A DNA stretch of 37,458 bases. It comes from Pseudomonadota bacterium (GTDB lineage Bacteria > Pseudomonadota > Alphaproteobacteria > SMXQ01). Shown piece by piece: positions 1 through 8,865 of this stretch. The stretch spans positions 1-37,458 of the forward strand of contig JACZQV010000006.1 of the NCBI GenBank assembly GCA_022545545.1, given 5' to 3'. How positions within the stretch are numbered: position 1 is the first letter of the stretch; the number at the start of each line of letters is the position of its first letter. The position numbers and the translations under genes were made by a program. The notes under the pieces were generated by a model. It did not search any database, was not told the DNA's origin, and was given only the letters and a program-made list of their open reading frames with translations.

Positions 1-211
1 CGCGATGCGGAACATCGGGCAAGCGTCGCGACGCATCCGAGAGGCCGTTTTGCCCCACCGAAGGCCGGGTTCTTTTGCGCCCTGGCGTCGTTGCGAAAAG
101 CTTATGATGCGCCAGCATCATTGCGCATTCCGCGCCTAGCCAGGACGCAAAATAATCCCGGTCAAATGGTTCCTATCTACCAAGAACCGCTCTAGGCAGG
201 AGCTTGGTTTC

Positions 212-1210
212 ATGAAACGCATCTTCTCGGGTGTCCAGCCGACGGGGAACCTGCACCTGGGGAATTACCTCGGCGCCATCCGCAACTGGGTGACGCTGCA
301 GGAGAGCTTCGAGTGCATCTTCTGCATCGTCGATCTCCACGCCATCACCCTGCCTCAGGATCCCGAAGAGCTTCGCGCCAACACCCGCGAAGTCACCGCC
401 GCCTATCTCGCCGCCGGCATCGATGCCGAGCGCTGCGTCATCTTCAACCAGAGCGCCGTGCCTGGGCACAGCGAGCTCGCCTGGCTCTTCGCCTGCCTGA
501 CGCCGCTCGGCTGGCTCAACCGTATGACCCAGTTCAAGGAGAAGGCGGGCAAAAAGCGCGACATCGCGGGCCTCGGGCTTTACGCCTATCCGGTGCTGAT
601 GGCCTCGGACATCTTGCTCTATAAGGCGTCCCACGTGCCGGTGGGCGAAGACCAGAAGCAACATCTGGAATTCTGCCGCGACATCGCCGGCGCCTTTAAC
701 CGCCAGTTCGGCGTCGATTACTTCCCCCTGCCCGAGCCCCAGATATTCGGCGAGGCGGCCCGGGTCATGAGCCTGCGCGACGGCACCGCGAAGATGAGCA
801 AATCCGACCCCTCGGATTATTCGCGCATCAACATGACGGACGACGCCGCGACGATCCGGACCAAGATCCGCAAGGCGCGTACCGACCCCGATCCTTTGCC
901 CGGGACCGCCGAGGGATTGGAGGGCCGGCCGGAAGCGGCGAACCTTATCGGCATTTACGGGGCGCTTGCCGGCATCAGCGCCGAGGATGCGCTGGTTAAG
1001 TTCGAAGGCGCGATGTTCTCGGCCTTCAAGGACGAACTCGCCGATTTGGCGGTCTCCGTATTGGGGCCGATCGGCGAAAACATGAAGCGCATCGCGAAAG
1101 ACCCGGGTTACGTGGAGGGCGTCCTCCATCGAGGCGCCGAGCGCGCCAACGAGATCGCCCAGCGCCACCTCGCCGAGATTCACGACATCATCGGACTGCT
1201 CGACGCCTGA
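212..1210 (+). CDS. trpS: tryptophanyl-tRNA synthetase
   Basis: 332 aa [30 protein letters not shown]-terminus and KMSKS motif ([11 protein letters not shown]) typical of class I TrpRS. Confidence 0.97.
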   Translation: MKRIFSGVQPTGNLHLGNYLGAIRNWVTLQESFECIFCIVDLHAITLPQDPEELRANTREVTAAYLAAGIDAERCVIFNQSAVPGHSELAWLFACLTPLGWLNRMTQFKEKAGKKRDIAGLGLYAYPVLMASDILLYKASHVPVGEDQKQHLEFCRDIAGAFNRQFGVDYFPLPEPQIFGEAARVMSLRDGTAKMSKSDPSDYSRINMTDDAATIRTKIRKARTDPDPLPGTAEGLEGRPEAANLIGIYGALAGISAEDALVKFEGAMFSAFKDELADLAVSVLGPIGENMKRIAKDPGYVEGVLHRGAERANEIAQRHLAEIHDIIGLLDA

Positions 1211-1283
1211 AGCGGGATCGGCGGATCGTTCCGAAGCGGGTCGTGGCCCACCGCCGCCACCGCCGTTCGCGGAGCGCGCCTTT

Positions 1284-1324
1284 GGCCGCCCGATTTCGTC
1301 GCTGGGCGGCCTTTTATTATTTTG
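1284..1324 (+). terminator. intrinsic terminator downstream of trpS
   Basis: GGCCGCCC-gatttcgtcgct-GGGCGGCC perfect 8-bp stem followed by TTTTATTATTTT. Confidence 0.9.
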
Positions 1325-1432
1325 AAAACATTGCGATTTTTTCTTGCGCTCTTGCGCCGCCGGGCGCACAAGGGAGACCGCAGATTCACCCATCCATTTT
1401 CAACTGCGCTTTTTTCAGAATAAACCAGTCCG

Positions 1433-2353
1433 ATGCAGATTTATTTGCCGATAGCCGAGATGTCGGTAAATGTGTTCTGGTTGCTGGGATTGGGCGGAGG
1501 TGTCGGTTACCTCTCGGGCCTGTTCGGCGTCGGCGGCGGTTTTCTCATGACACCCCTTCTGATCTTCATCGGCGTACCGCCGGCGGTGGCGGTCGCGACC
1601 GAGGCGAATCAGATCGTCGCCGCTTCCGTCTCCGGCGTGCTCGCCCACTGGCGGCGCGCCAACGTCGATTTCAAGATGGGCGGGGTGCTTCTGGCGGGGG
1701 GCTTGCTTGGCTCGACCTTCGGCGTCTGGCTGTATTCGCTGTTGCGCGAGCTGGGGCAGCTCGATCTCGTCATCGCGCTGGCCTATGTGGCGTTCCTCGG
1801 CATCATCGGATCCCTGATGCTGGTGGAAGCGGCGCGCACCATCCTCCGCCGCCGCAGGCCCTCGGGCGCCGCGCGCAAGCTGCACCAGCATACCTGGCTG
1901 CACGGACTGCCGTTCAAGCTGCGCTTTCGCAAGTCCAAACTTTATATCAGCGCCATTCTGCCGCTCGGGGTGGGGCTCTTCGTCGGCGTCCTTGCCGCTA
2001 TCATGGGGGTGGGCGGCGGTTTCGTCATGGTGCCGGCGATGATCTATCTTCTCGGCATGCCGACGGCGGTGGTCGTCGGCACGTCCCTGTTCCAGATCAT
2101 CTTCGTGACCGCCAACGTCACCTTCCTGCAAGCGGTCAACAACCAAACCGTGGACGTGGTGCTGGCGGCCATGCTGTTGACCGGCGGGGTCATCGGCGCC
2201 CAGCTGGGTAGCCGTCATACCGGCAAGCTGCCCGGAGAATATTTGCGCGGGTTGTTGGCCCTGTTGGTCCTTTTGGTGTGCGGCAAACTGATCTTCGATC
2301 TCGTCGCCGAGCCGGACGACATTTATTCCCTCGGCTCCCAGGTGATGCTATGA
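1433..2353 (+). CDS. TSUP-family (TauE/SafE) membrane permease
   Basis: 306 aa hydrophobic protein with two GGLGGGVGYLSGLFGVGGGFL / GVLAAIMGVGGGFVMVP glycine-rich repeats typical of the TSUP family. Confidence 0.9.
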   Translation: MQIYLPIAEMSVNVFWLLGLGGGVGYLSGLFGVGGGFLMTPLLIFIGVPPAVAVATEANQIVAASVSGVLAHWRRANVDFKMGGVLLAGGLLGSTFGVWLYSLLRELGQLDLVIALAYVAFLGIIGSLMLVEAARTILRRRRPSGAARKLHQHTWLHGLPFKLRFRKSKLYISAILPLGVGLFVGVLAAIMGVGGGFVMVPAMIYLLGMPTAVVVGTSLFQIIFVTANVTFLQAVNNQTVDVVLAAMLLTGGVIGAQLGSRHTGKLPGEYLRGLLALLVLLVCGKLIFDLVAEPDDIYSLGSQVML

Positions 2354-3147
2354 GGACACTGGCTTTGCTTAGTACTTACTTTCATAGGAGGGTGATGACC
2401 GGGACGGCGCTGATCGGGGCGGCGGCGTTGGGCCTGGCACTACTTGGCCTTGCACCTTCCCCAGCCAAGGCGGAGCCGCTGATCGCCGATCTTTCGGAAC
2501 ACCGGGTGTCGATCACCACCGGCTTCGTCGGCACCGATGTCTTGCTGTTCGGCGCCACCGACGGCGAAGGCGATGTGGTCGTCGTCGTGCGCGGTCCCGC
2601 CCGGCGCGAATTGGTGCGGCGCAAGAGCCGCATCGGCGGCATCTGGGTCAACGACGCCGAGATGGCTTTCGATGGGGTGCCCGCCTTCTACGTGGTGGCC
2701 GCCAACCGAGCCATCGCCGAGATCGTGCCCGAAGCGCTCAGGACCCGCCATGAGATCGGGTCCGGATATCTGCGGGTAAAGGCCGAAAAGGGCGCCGATC
2801 CCAAGGAGGTGCGCCGATTTTGGTCGGCGCTGGTGCGCAACAAGGAGCTCGACCAGCTTTACGGCAAGGAGACTCGCCGGGTCAGATTCCTCGGCCCGCG
2901 GCTGTTCCGCACCAAGGTATTTTTCCCGGCCAACGTGCCCACCGGCATTTACAAGGTCGAGGTCTTCCTCCTCCGCAAGGGCGCCGTGGTCGGCGCCCAG
3001 ACGACGCCCCTGGTCATCAGCAAGGCCGGCATCGGCGCCGAGGTGTTCGAATTTGCCCACCGGAATTCGGCGCTTTATGGCATCATGGCGATCGCCATCG
3101 CCCTTGCCGCGGGGTGGCTGGCGGGCTTCGTCTTCCGCAAGGCTTAA
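2350..3147 (+). CDS. TIGR02186-like transmembrane protein
   Basis: ATGA overlap with the preceding permease stop; N-terminal signal/TM, ...PLIADLSEHRVSITTGFVGTDVLLFGAT..., C-terminal TM. Alternative start ATG 2395 has a much better SD (AGGAGGGTG). Confidence 0.8.
   Translation: MRTLALLSTYFHRRVMTGTALIGAAALGLALLGLAPSPAKAEPLIADLSEHRVSITTGFVGTDVLLFGATDGEGDVVVVVRGPARRELVRRKSRIGGIWVNDAEMAFDGVPAFYVVAANRAIAEIVPEALRTRHEIGSGYLRVKAEKGADPKEVRRFWSALVRNKELDQLYGKETRRVRFLGPRLFRTKVFFPANVPTGIYKVEVFLLRKGAVVGAQTTPLVISKAGIGAEVFEFAHRNSALYGIMAIAIALAAGWLAGFVFRKA
2369..2395 (-). repeat. copy A of dispersed TCACCCTCCTATGAAAGTAAGNACTA element
   Basis: Reverse complement TCACCCTCCTATGAAAGTAAGTACTAA is 25/27 identical to 31131-31157. 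Confidence 0.85.
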
Positions 3148-3150
3148 AAG

Positions 3151-3636
3151 ATGAGCGAACCCTCCCCCGAACCCCAGGAACGCACCTTCCTCGTGGTGGT
3201 GGACAACACCGAGGAGCTTCACGTCGCGCTGCGCTTCGCGTCCTTGCGCGCCAAGAAAACGGGGGGCCGGGTCGCCCTGCTCTATGTGGTCGAACCGGCG
3301 GATTTCCAGCACTGGATGGCGGTCGAGGATCTGATGCGCGAGGAGGGCCGTCAGGAGGCGGAAGCCGTGCTGCAGAAATATTCGGCCGAGGTCCAGGAAT
3401 GGTCCGGAAAGACGCCGGTGTTCTATCTCCGCGAGGGCAAACTGCGCGATGAGCTCCTCAAATTGATCGACGAGGACCAGAGCATTTCCGTCCTCGTCCT
3501 AGGCGCCGCGACGGGTACCGAAGGGCCGGGACCGCTGATATCCTCCCTGGCCGGGAAGATGACGTCCGACCTCAGGGTTCCGCTGACGATCGTGCCCGGA
3601 TACCTTACGGACGAGCAGCTCGAAAGCCTGACCTGA
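3151..3636 (+). CDS. universal stress protein (UspA family)
   Basis: 161 aa; FLVVVDNTEELHVALRFASLRAKKTGGRVALLYVVEP and VLGAATGTEGPGPLISSLAG, UspA-like fold signature. Confidence 0.85.
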   Translation: MSEPSPEPQERTFLVVVDNTEELHVALRFASLRAKKTGGRVALLYVVEPADFQHWMAVEDLMREEGRQEAEAVLQKYSAEVQEWSGKTPVFYLREGKLRDELLKLIDEDQSISVLVLGAATGTEGPGPLISSLAGKMTSDLRVPLTIVPGYLTDEQLESLT

Positions 3637-4127
3637 TCTTGCCGCTGCCGCCAGGCTGACGTCCGCCCGCCGTAGAACCGGGCCTCACGCCCCGGGGAAG
3701 TTTCTTTCAATTCAATTTCGGTCGTTGTAATATTGTTTCTTCGTGCGGTGGCGGCGCTTCTTGCCGCCGGGACTCGCCAATCGGCCGCAAGGCACTGCAG
3801 GTACTGCCGAAATCCCGCTGTATCGTTGTTAACACATTGATATCGTGGACAACTTCTCTTGATTTTGGCGGCGCTTTGGACCATTTGTTCAGATGGGTTT
3901 GAGCCAACATTCAGATAAATGTCCGGGGTTCTCCAACTTGCTTCAGTCCAGACATATCACCAGCCATGACATTTTGGCGATCTTCAAGGACCAAGACGTG
4001 ATGGGCCTTGAGCCTGGTGAATTGAGTGTCACGGACGCGGCCAAGCGCGCACCGCGAACCAAGAACGCGCCCAATCAGGTTTAAGCTTTCACCTCCGGCG
4101 GCGGCGCCGGAAGGGACGCGTAAAAAA

Positions 4128-5378
4128 ATGATCGGGGAGAATGTCTTGTTCCGAATCACACGGCGTTGGATCGGCTTGCGACGATCCCTTTCCAAAGGGC
4201 CGCAATTCGCGCCGGCGATAAGACGGGCGTGGAGCGATTTGCGCCGTCCCGTCGTCGACGGGCGGCGATTCACGGCGGCGGTCAAACAACGTTGGGACGG
4301 TTTGCGTCGTCCGCTTGCCCAGGGGCCACGATTCAAAGCCGCGGCTGGCCGGATTTGGCGCGATATGAGGCGTCGTCTTCCGGTCTGGCGGAGGTTCGCG
4401 CCCGAATTCTCGGTCGATCCCAGGTTCGTTACCGTCGCCGGTCTCATCGCGGCCGTCGCCTTGGGCATGGTCTTCCAGCCGCCCGGACCCGAAGAACCGG
4501 CGCCCGGCTGGTGGGAGATCGAAGAAGTCGCGGTGGATTTAGACGCCGACACGCCGTCCCTTTTCAAACCCACCGGCGTCGTGCTCGTGCCCGAGAGCGC
4601 GGCGAAGCTTTCCGCGATCTTCCGCAGGATCGGCTACCGTCTCGAGGCCATCCGTCAGGGCGCGCGGCCGGTGCCCCGGGTGTTCGTCACCGTCATGCCG
4701 GCGGACATGCTGTTGCTGGATTCGATCGAACATCGCAAGACCGTCTTCTTCAAGAGCATGCTGCCGTTGATCCTGCACGTGAACGAGGAGATCCTTGAGC
4801 AGCGTCAGCGATTGCTCGCCCTTCGGAACCGTATCCGCGCGGGCCAGAAACTGTCGACCGAGGAGAGGTTGTGGATCGAGGACATGGTGGACCGCTACGA
4901 GGTCAAGAGCGCCGATCACGATGATCTTTTGCGCCGGATCGACGTCATCCCGCCCTCCCTGGCACTGGCGCAGGCGGCGGAAGAGAGCGGCTGGGGGACA
5001 TCCCGCTTCGCCCAGAAGGGAAAGGCGCTGTTCGGCCAGCGCACCTTTCATCAAACGTCGGGCCTGGTGCCGGCGGAGCGGCCGGAGGGCAAGCGGCACA
5101 AGGTCAAGTCCTTCGGGCGGCTGCTTGACGGGGTGCATTCCTATGCCCGCAATCTCAACATCCATCCCGCCTATGAGGAGTTCCGCAAGGTGCGCGCCGC
5201 GCTCCGCGCACGACACGGCGAGGGGACCATGGTCGATGGCCTGACGTTGGCCGGGACCATGTTGCGCTATTCGGAGCGGGGCGCCGATTACGTTCGCACG
5301 ATCAAGATCATCATCCGCGGCAACGAACTGGGCCAGTTCGACAAGGCGCGCCTAGGCGCCCATGGCCCGGGCGCCTAA
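4128..5378 (+). CDS. Bax-like / glucosaminidase-domain protein with N-terminal Arg/Trp-rich repeats and one TM segment
   Basis: PPSLALAQAAEESGWGTSRFAQKGKALFGQRTF is the glucosaminidase/Bax active-site region. The longer ORF starts at GTG 4026; ATG 4128 follows GGAAGGGA and is preferred. Confidence 0.85.
   Translation: MIGENVLFRITRRWIGLRRSLSKGPQFAPAIRRAWSDLRRPVVDGRRFTAAVKQRWDGLRRPLAQGPRFKAAAGRIWRDMRRRLPVWRRFAPEFSVDPRFVTVAGLIAAVALGMVFQPPGPEEPAPGWWEIEEVAVDLDADTPSLFKPTGVVLVPESAAKLSAIFRRIGYRLEAIRQGARPVPRVFVTVMPADMLLLDSIEHRKTVFFKSMLPLILHVNEEILEQRQRLLALRNRIRAGQKLSTEERLWIEDMVDRYEVKSADHDDLLRRIDVIPPSLALAQAAEESGWGTSRFAQKGKALFGQRTFHQTSGLVPAERPEGKRHKVKSFGRLLDGVHSYARNLNIHPAYEEFRKVRAALRARHGEGTMVDGLTLAGTMLRYSERGADYVRTIKIIIRGNELGQFDKARLGAHGPGA
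4149..4394 (+). repeat. four in-frame tandem units (57+63+63+63 nt) encoding ~21-aa F..A(x)4W..LRR(P/S)L..G.R repeats
   Basis: Units start with TTC at 4149, 4206, 4269 and 4332; the next TTC is at 4395. Exact 63-nt periodicity for the last three. Confidence 0.85.
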
Positions 5379-6427
5379 GGTTTCCTGACGTAAAATTGCA
5401 TTCCGAACCAGCGCCACCGATTGCCCGGACCCGGCATCGTACAGTTGATCCGCGTCCGTCCTGGCCGGAAGGCCAGTTTCGGGCGCACCTCGACCCGGCG
5501 GCCGAGCCGTTCGACCGGCAGCTTGCCCTGGCCGCTGTGATAACAGGCCAGCCGGCTGATCTGCTTCAGGCTGGGATCGACGGTGAAGCCGAAAGCCGGC
5601 GGGTTGTCTGTCAGCAAGGGATCCCTGGGCGTAATCTCCGATACCGGCAGGGGCAACGCATTGGCCGCTAACCGGAAGCGGTCGATGTTGCCATAGGCTT
5701 CATTCAGGGCGAAGCGCGGTAGATAGGAAAAATCGGCCTTGTCGTACACCACGCCCGAATGCTGACCGAAGGCCGCCACGAACCCCTCGGCGATCACCAG
5801 CGTCTTCACGGCCAGGCTCGCCTCGCCGTAGGGGTAAGCGAAAAGTTTCGGCTTCTCGCCCAATTCGGCCACGAAGCGGGCGTTGGATTTCTTGAGATCG
5901 GCGGCGTTACGGCGGGCGGAAGAATCGGCCATATGAAGGTGGCGCGCGGTCTGACTGCCGATGGTGATGCCGGCCTTCGCCAACTCCCGGATCTGATCCC
6001 AATTCATGTAGTTCCTGAGTTTGCCGTCGATGGGATCGGTGGCGACGAACAGGGTAAAGGGGAAGCGGGCAGCTTTCAGGCGTGGCCAGGCAACCCTGTA
6101 AACCGAAAGGTACGCGTCATCGATCGTCAGCGCGATGGTCTTGTCGGGAAGCGCCTCGCCCCGCTCAAGCGCGGAGAGGATCCTCGGCAACGGCAGCACC
6201 TCGTAGCCGCCTTCCGCCAACTCCTTCAGATGGGCCTCGAACTGATCGATGCGGATATTGGTGGAGGGAGAGGAGGATTCGCCGAAACGGTGATACATGA
6301 ACACCACCGCCGAGTTGGCCGCTTCGGCCGGGGGCGGGGGAACGAACGCCGCGACCGCCATCCCCAGGGCGAACAGCGAAACAATGCGGGACTTGGCTCC
6401 CATCACCGGCGAAATCTTTCCGGGCAT
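5375..6427 (-). CDS. polysaccharide deacetylase (NodB-like) family protein
   Basis: VVFMYHRFGE, TIALTIDDAY, LFAYPYGEAS motifs; signal peptide. Likely start at an internal ATG near 6400 (MGAKSRIVSLFALGMAVAAF). Confidence 0.88.
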   Translation of the reverse strand: MPGKISPVMGAKSRIVSLFALGMAVAAFVPPPPAEAANSAVVFMYHRFGESSSPSTNIRIDQFEAHLKELAEGGYEVLPLPRILSALERGEALPDKTIALTIDDAYLSVYRVAWPRLKAARFPFTLFVATDPIDGKLRNYMNWDQIRELAKAGITIGSQTARHLHMADSSARRNAADLKKSNARFVAELGEKPKLFAYPYGEASLAVKTLVIAEGFVAAFGQHSGVVYDKADFSYLPRFALNEAYGNIDRFRLAANALPLPVSEITPRDPLLTDNPPAFGFTVDPSLKQISRLACYHSGQGKLPVERLGRRVEVRPKLAFRPGRTRINCTMPGPGNRWRWFGMQFYVRKP

Positions 6428-6511
6428 TGAAATCTCGGACGATTATGCGGCGTTGATACCGGGACACAAGGGTTTTGAGGCCGGCGAATGGGGCCCCTCG
6501 CCGCCAAGGCA

Positions 6512-7063
6512 CTACATCATGCCGGCGGGCAACTCCTTGTCGCTGATCAGCGGGTAACGCCTGGCATCGAACATTTGGTAATGCCACCACTCATTGCGGT
6601 AGAAATCCCAGCCCGCCGCCATCATCAGCCCCAGCAACAAATACCGGTTGCCTTGCGCCTTGACCGAAACGTCGGTCACGCCATGATGGGCGTCAGGCGT
6701 GAAGGCGTCGAATTCGGTGCCCATCTCAAGCGGCGTGCCCGTGCCGTCGATGAGGGTAAGATCGATAGCGACACCGCGCGAATGAGGGGAACCCTTGCGC
6801 GGATCGGCAAGGAACGCGGGGTTGGGAGTATGATTCCACAACACCCACTGGGCCTCCACCGGCCGGAAGGCGTCGAAGATCTTGAGGCGCAGGCCGAGCT
6901 CGGCGGCGAGCGCGATGGCGCGGTCCAGGAGCTTCGCCGCGTCCGCATGGAGATAGCAGGCCGCCCGGCGGTAGATCGGTTCGCCCGTCAGGTTGTTGGC
7001 GATGGCGTAGGCGATCTCGAACTCGACATCGAATTCAGGAGCGGCGATCTCGACCAGGTCCAT
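6512..7063 (-). CDS. ddpX: D-alanyl-D-alanine dipeptidase (VanX/DdpX family)
   Basis: LKIFDAFRPVEAQWVLW, SPHSRGVAIDLTLID and FYRNEWWHYQMF metal/active-site motifs. Start taken at ATG 7063 rather than the longer ORF. Confidence 0.9.
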   Translation of the reverse strand: MDLVEIAAPEFDVEFEIAYAIANNLTGEPIYRRAACYLHADAAKLLDRAIALAAELGLRLKIFDAFRPVEAQWVLWNHTPNPAFLADPRKGSPHSRGVAIDLTLIDGTGTPLEMGTEFDAFTPDAHHGVTDVSVKAQGNRYLLLGLMMAAGWDFYRNEWWHYQMFDARRYPLISDKELPAGMM

Positions 7064-7162
7064 GGGCGTCGCGTCCCTTTCGCCAAGACGGTGGGCAACC
7101 ACACATACTCTAGCACGGCCGGCGCCGCCAGGCGTCGGGCGGCTGGCCCGCCGGGTCGGATC

Positions 7163-7195
7163 GGCCCTCCTCCGACGAAAGTAAGGACTAGGGCC
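7163..7195 (+). repeat. copy C (divergent) of dispersed CCCTCCT...GAAAGTAAGNACTAG element
   Basis: GGCCCTCCTCCGACGAAAGTAAGGACTAGGGCC; complementary GGCCCT/AGGGCC ends. Compare 31131-31161 and reverse complement of 2369-2395. Confidence 0.75.
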
Positions 7196-7200
7196 GGGGC

Positions 7201-7890
7201 ATGAAGATTCTCGCCTTCGATTCGGCGACCTCGGCGTGTTCCGCCGCGATCTGGCGAGATGGCGAGATTCCGGCACGCCGCTTCGTAGCCATGGAGCGGG
7301 GACAGTCCGAAGCGCTCATCCCGATGGTCGTGGAGGTCTTGAAAGAGGCCGGCCTGACCTACGCGGAAATCGATTTTATCGCCGTCACCGTCGGTCCCGG
7401 CTCTTTTACCGGCGTTCGCATCGGCCTTGCCGCGGCCCGCGGCATGGCGCTTGCCGGCGGTCTTCCCGTTATCGGCGTCACCACCTTCGAAGCCGTGGCC
7501 AAGGGCGTTGGCGCGGCCGAGCGCGCCGGTCGCGGTCTGGTGGTGGCGATCGATGCAAAACGCACCGATATCTACGCCCAAAGCTTCGGCCCTGATCTTG
7601 CCGCCCTGGGGCCGCCGGCGGCGGTGATGCCCGAGGTGCTGGCAAAGGCGCTGCCCGCGGGCCCGCTCCTCGTTGCCGGCGACGGCGCGGCCCAGTTGCG
7701 CCCGGCCCTCGAGGCGGCCGATATGGACCGCATCCGTTTTGCTTCAGGCTCAGGCGCGCCAGACGCGGCCCATATAGCGGCCCTGGCGGCGGAGCGTACG
7801 GTCACCGCTCCCGTCGATGCCGCCCCGCGCCCCCTTTATTTGCGCCCCCCCGACGCTAGATTGGCGGAGAATGGCGGCGCCAGACGGTGA
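7201..7890 (+). CDS. tsaB: tRNA threonylcarbamoyladenosine biosynthesis protein TsaB
   Basis: MKILAFDSATSACSAAIW, VTVGPGSFTGVRIGLAAARGMAL signature. Confidence 0.95.
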   Translation: MKILAFDSATSACSAAIWRDGEIPARRFVAMERGQSEALIPMVVEVLKEAGLTYAEIDFIAVTVGPGSFTGVRIGLAAARGMALAGGLPVIGVTTFEAVAKGVGAAERAGRGLVVAIDAKRTDIYAQSFGPDLAALGPPAAVMPEVLAKALPAGPLLVAGDGAAQLRPALEAADMDRIRFASGSGAPDAAHIAALAAERTVTAPVDAAPRPLYLRPPDARLAENGGARR

Positions 7891-7929
7891 CTCCGGAAAT
7901 GTCGGGATCGGCGGGTATGGGAGCGGGCC

Positions 7930-7982
7930 TTCGCCACGCCGACCCGCTACGCCAGCGAAGCGTGGCGAGAGCGGCTCTCGCC
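7930..7982. repeat. compound inverted-repeat region after tsaB
   Basis: CGCCACGC (7932-7939)/GCGTGGCG (7960-7967) and the 19-nt palindrome GGCGAGAG-CGG-CTCTCGCC (7964-7982). Confidence 0.7.
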
Positions 7983-8085
7983 TCGGCGAAGCCTCCGGCG
8001 GAGCCAGGGCCGGCGGCGCAGGCGGGCCGGCGCCCGGAAGGCCGTAGATGAGGGCCCCGCGATCATCGTTGATCGATGCCCGGCG

Positions 8086-8334
8086 TTAAGATTTACGGAT
8101 TCGCAGCACATAGACCCCGGTGTCGCCGGTGGCCCCGTCTTCGGGCTCCAATGACAGGACCTCGTGGCCGTGTTCGCGTACCGAGCGCGGCACGTTTTCG
8201 AGGGGTTCCGCGCCTTTCAGCCGTATCTCCGCGGTTTGTCCCGGTGACAGCCGCTCGATCAGCAACTTGGTTTTAACAAACGTGAGCGGACATACTTCCC
8301 GTGTTATGTCAAGATATCTGTCCATTACTGTCAC
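8086..8334 (-). CDS. TusA-family sulfurtransferase
   Basis: 82 aa, DITREVCPLTFVKTKLLIERLSPGQ...: CPxxxxKTK active-site motif of TusA/YeeD/SirA family. Confidence 0.9.
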   Translation of the reverse strand: MTVMDRYLDITREVCPLTFVKTKLLIERLSPGQTAEIRLKGAEPLENVPRSVREHGHEVLSLEPEDGATGDTGVYVLRIRKS

Positions 8335-8381
8335 TTGTGCGCCTTGGCTTTGGTTTAGAGAAATAATTATTGCTAAAAGAA

Positions 8382-8409
8382 TTGAATCAATTTATATTTC
8401 ATTTAATAT
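8382..8409 (+). promoter_or_regulatory. sigma70-like promoter of mucR
   Basis: TTGAAT (8382-8387), 16-nt spacer, TAATAT (8404-8409) in an AT-rich island in a GC-rich genome. Confidence 0.55.
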
Positions 8410-8442
8410 ACGGGCAGCGAGAGAACAGGGAGAACAGTTTTT

Positions 8443-8865
8443 ATGGCTGACAATACGGATTCCAACGAACTTCTGGCTCTGACGACCGAGATCGTCTGCT
8501 CTCATGTGGCCAACAATACGGTCAACGTGAACGATCTGGCGCAGCTGATCCAACAAGTCTATGCCACCCTGGCGAACATCGGCAAGGCGCAATCAGCCGC
8601 CGTTGAGCGGCCCCAGCCGGCCGTTCCCATCAAGCGTTCGATAACACCCGATTTTATCGTGTGTCTCGAGGACGGGCGGAAGCTCAAGATGCTCAAGCGC
8701 CATATCAAGACCGCCTATAACATGACCCCCGAGGAGTATCGCGAACGGTGGAGGCTGCCGCCCGACTATCCCATGGTTGCTCCCAACTATGCCAAGCAGC
8801 GGAGCTCCCTGGCGAAAAAGATCGGTCTTGGCACCAAGCCCCGGAGACGGCCACAGGCCGGTTAG
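8443..8865 (+). CDS. mucR: MucR/Ros-family zinc-finger transcriptional regulator
   Basis: CLEDGRKLKMLKRHIKTAYNMTPEEYRERWRLPPDYPMVAPNYA, the Ros/MucR domain. Confidence 0.93.
   Translation: MADNTDSNELLALTTEIVCSHVANNTVNVNDLAQLIQQVYATLANIGKAQSAAVERPQPAVPIKRSITPDFIVCLEDGRKLKMLKRHIKTAYNMTPEEYRERWRLPPDYPMVAPNYAKQRSSLAKKIGLGTKPRRRPQAG

Noticed and set aside
1243-2211. 322-aa plus-strand ORF overlapping the TSUP permease and similar alternate-frame ORFs (313-624, 4166-4798, 15944-16393)
   Set aside because: Arg-rich frame-shifted readings of real genes with no domain signature.
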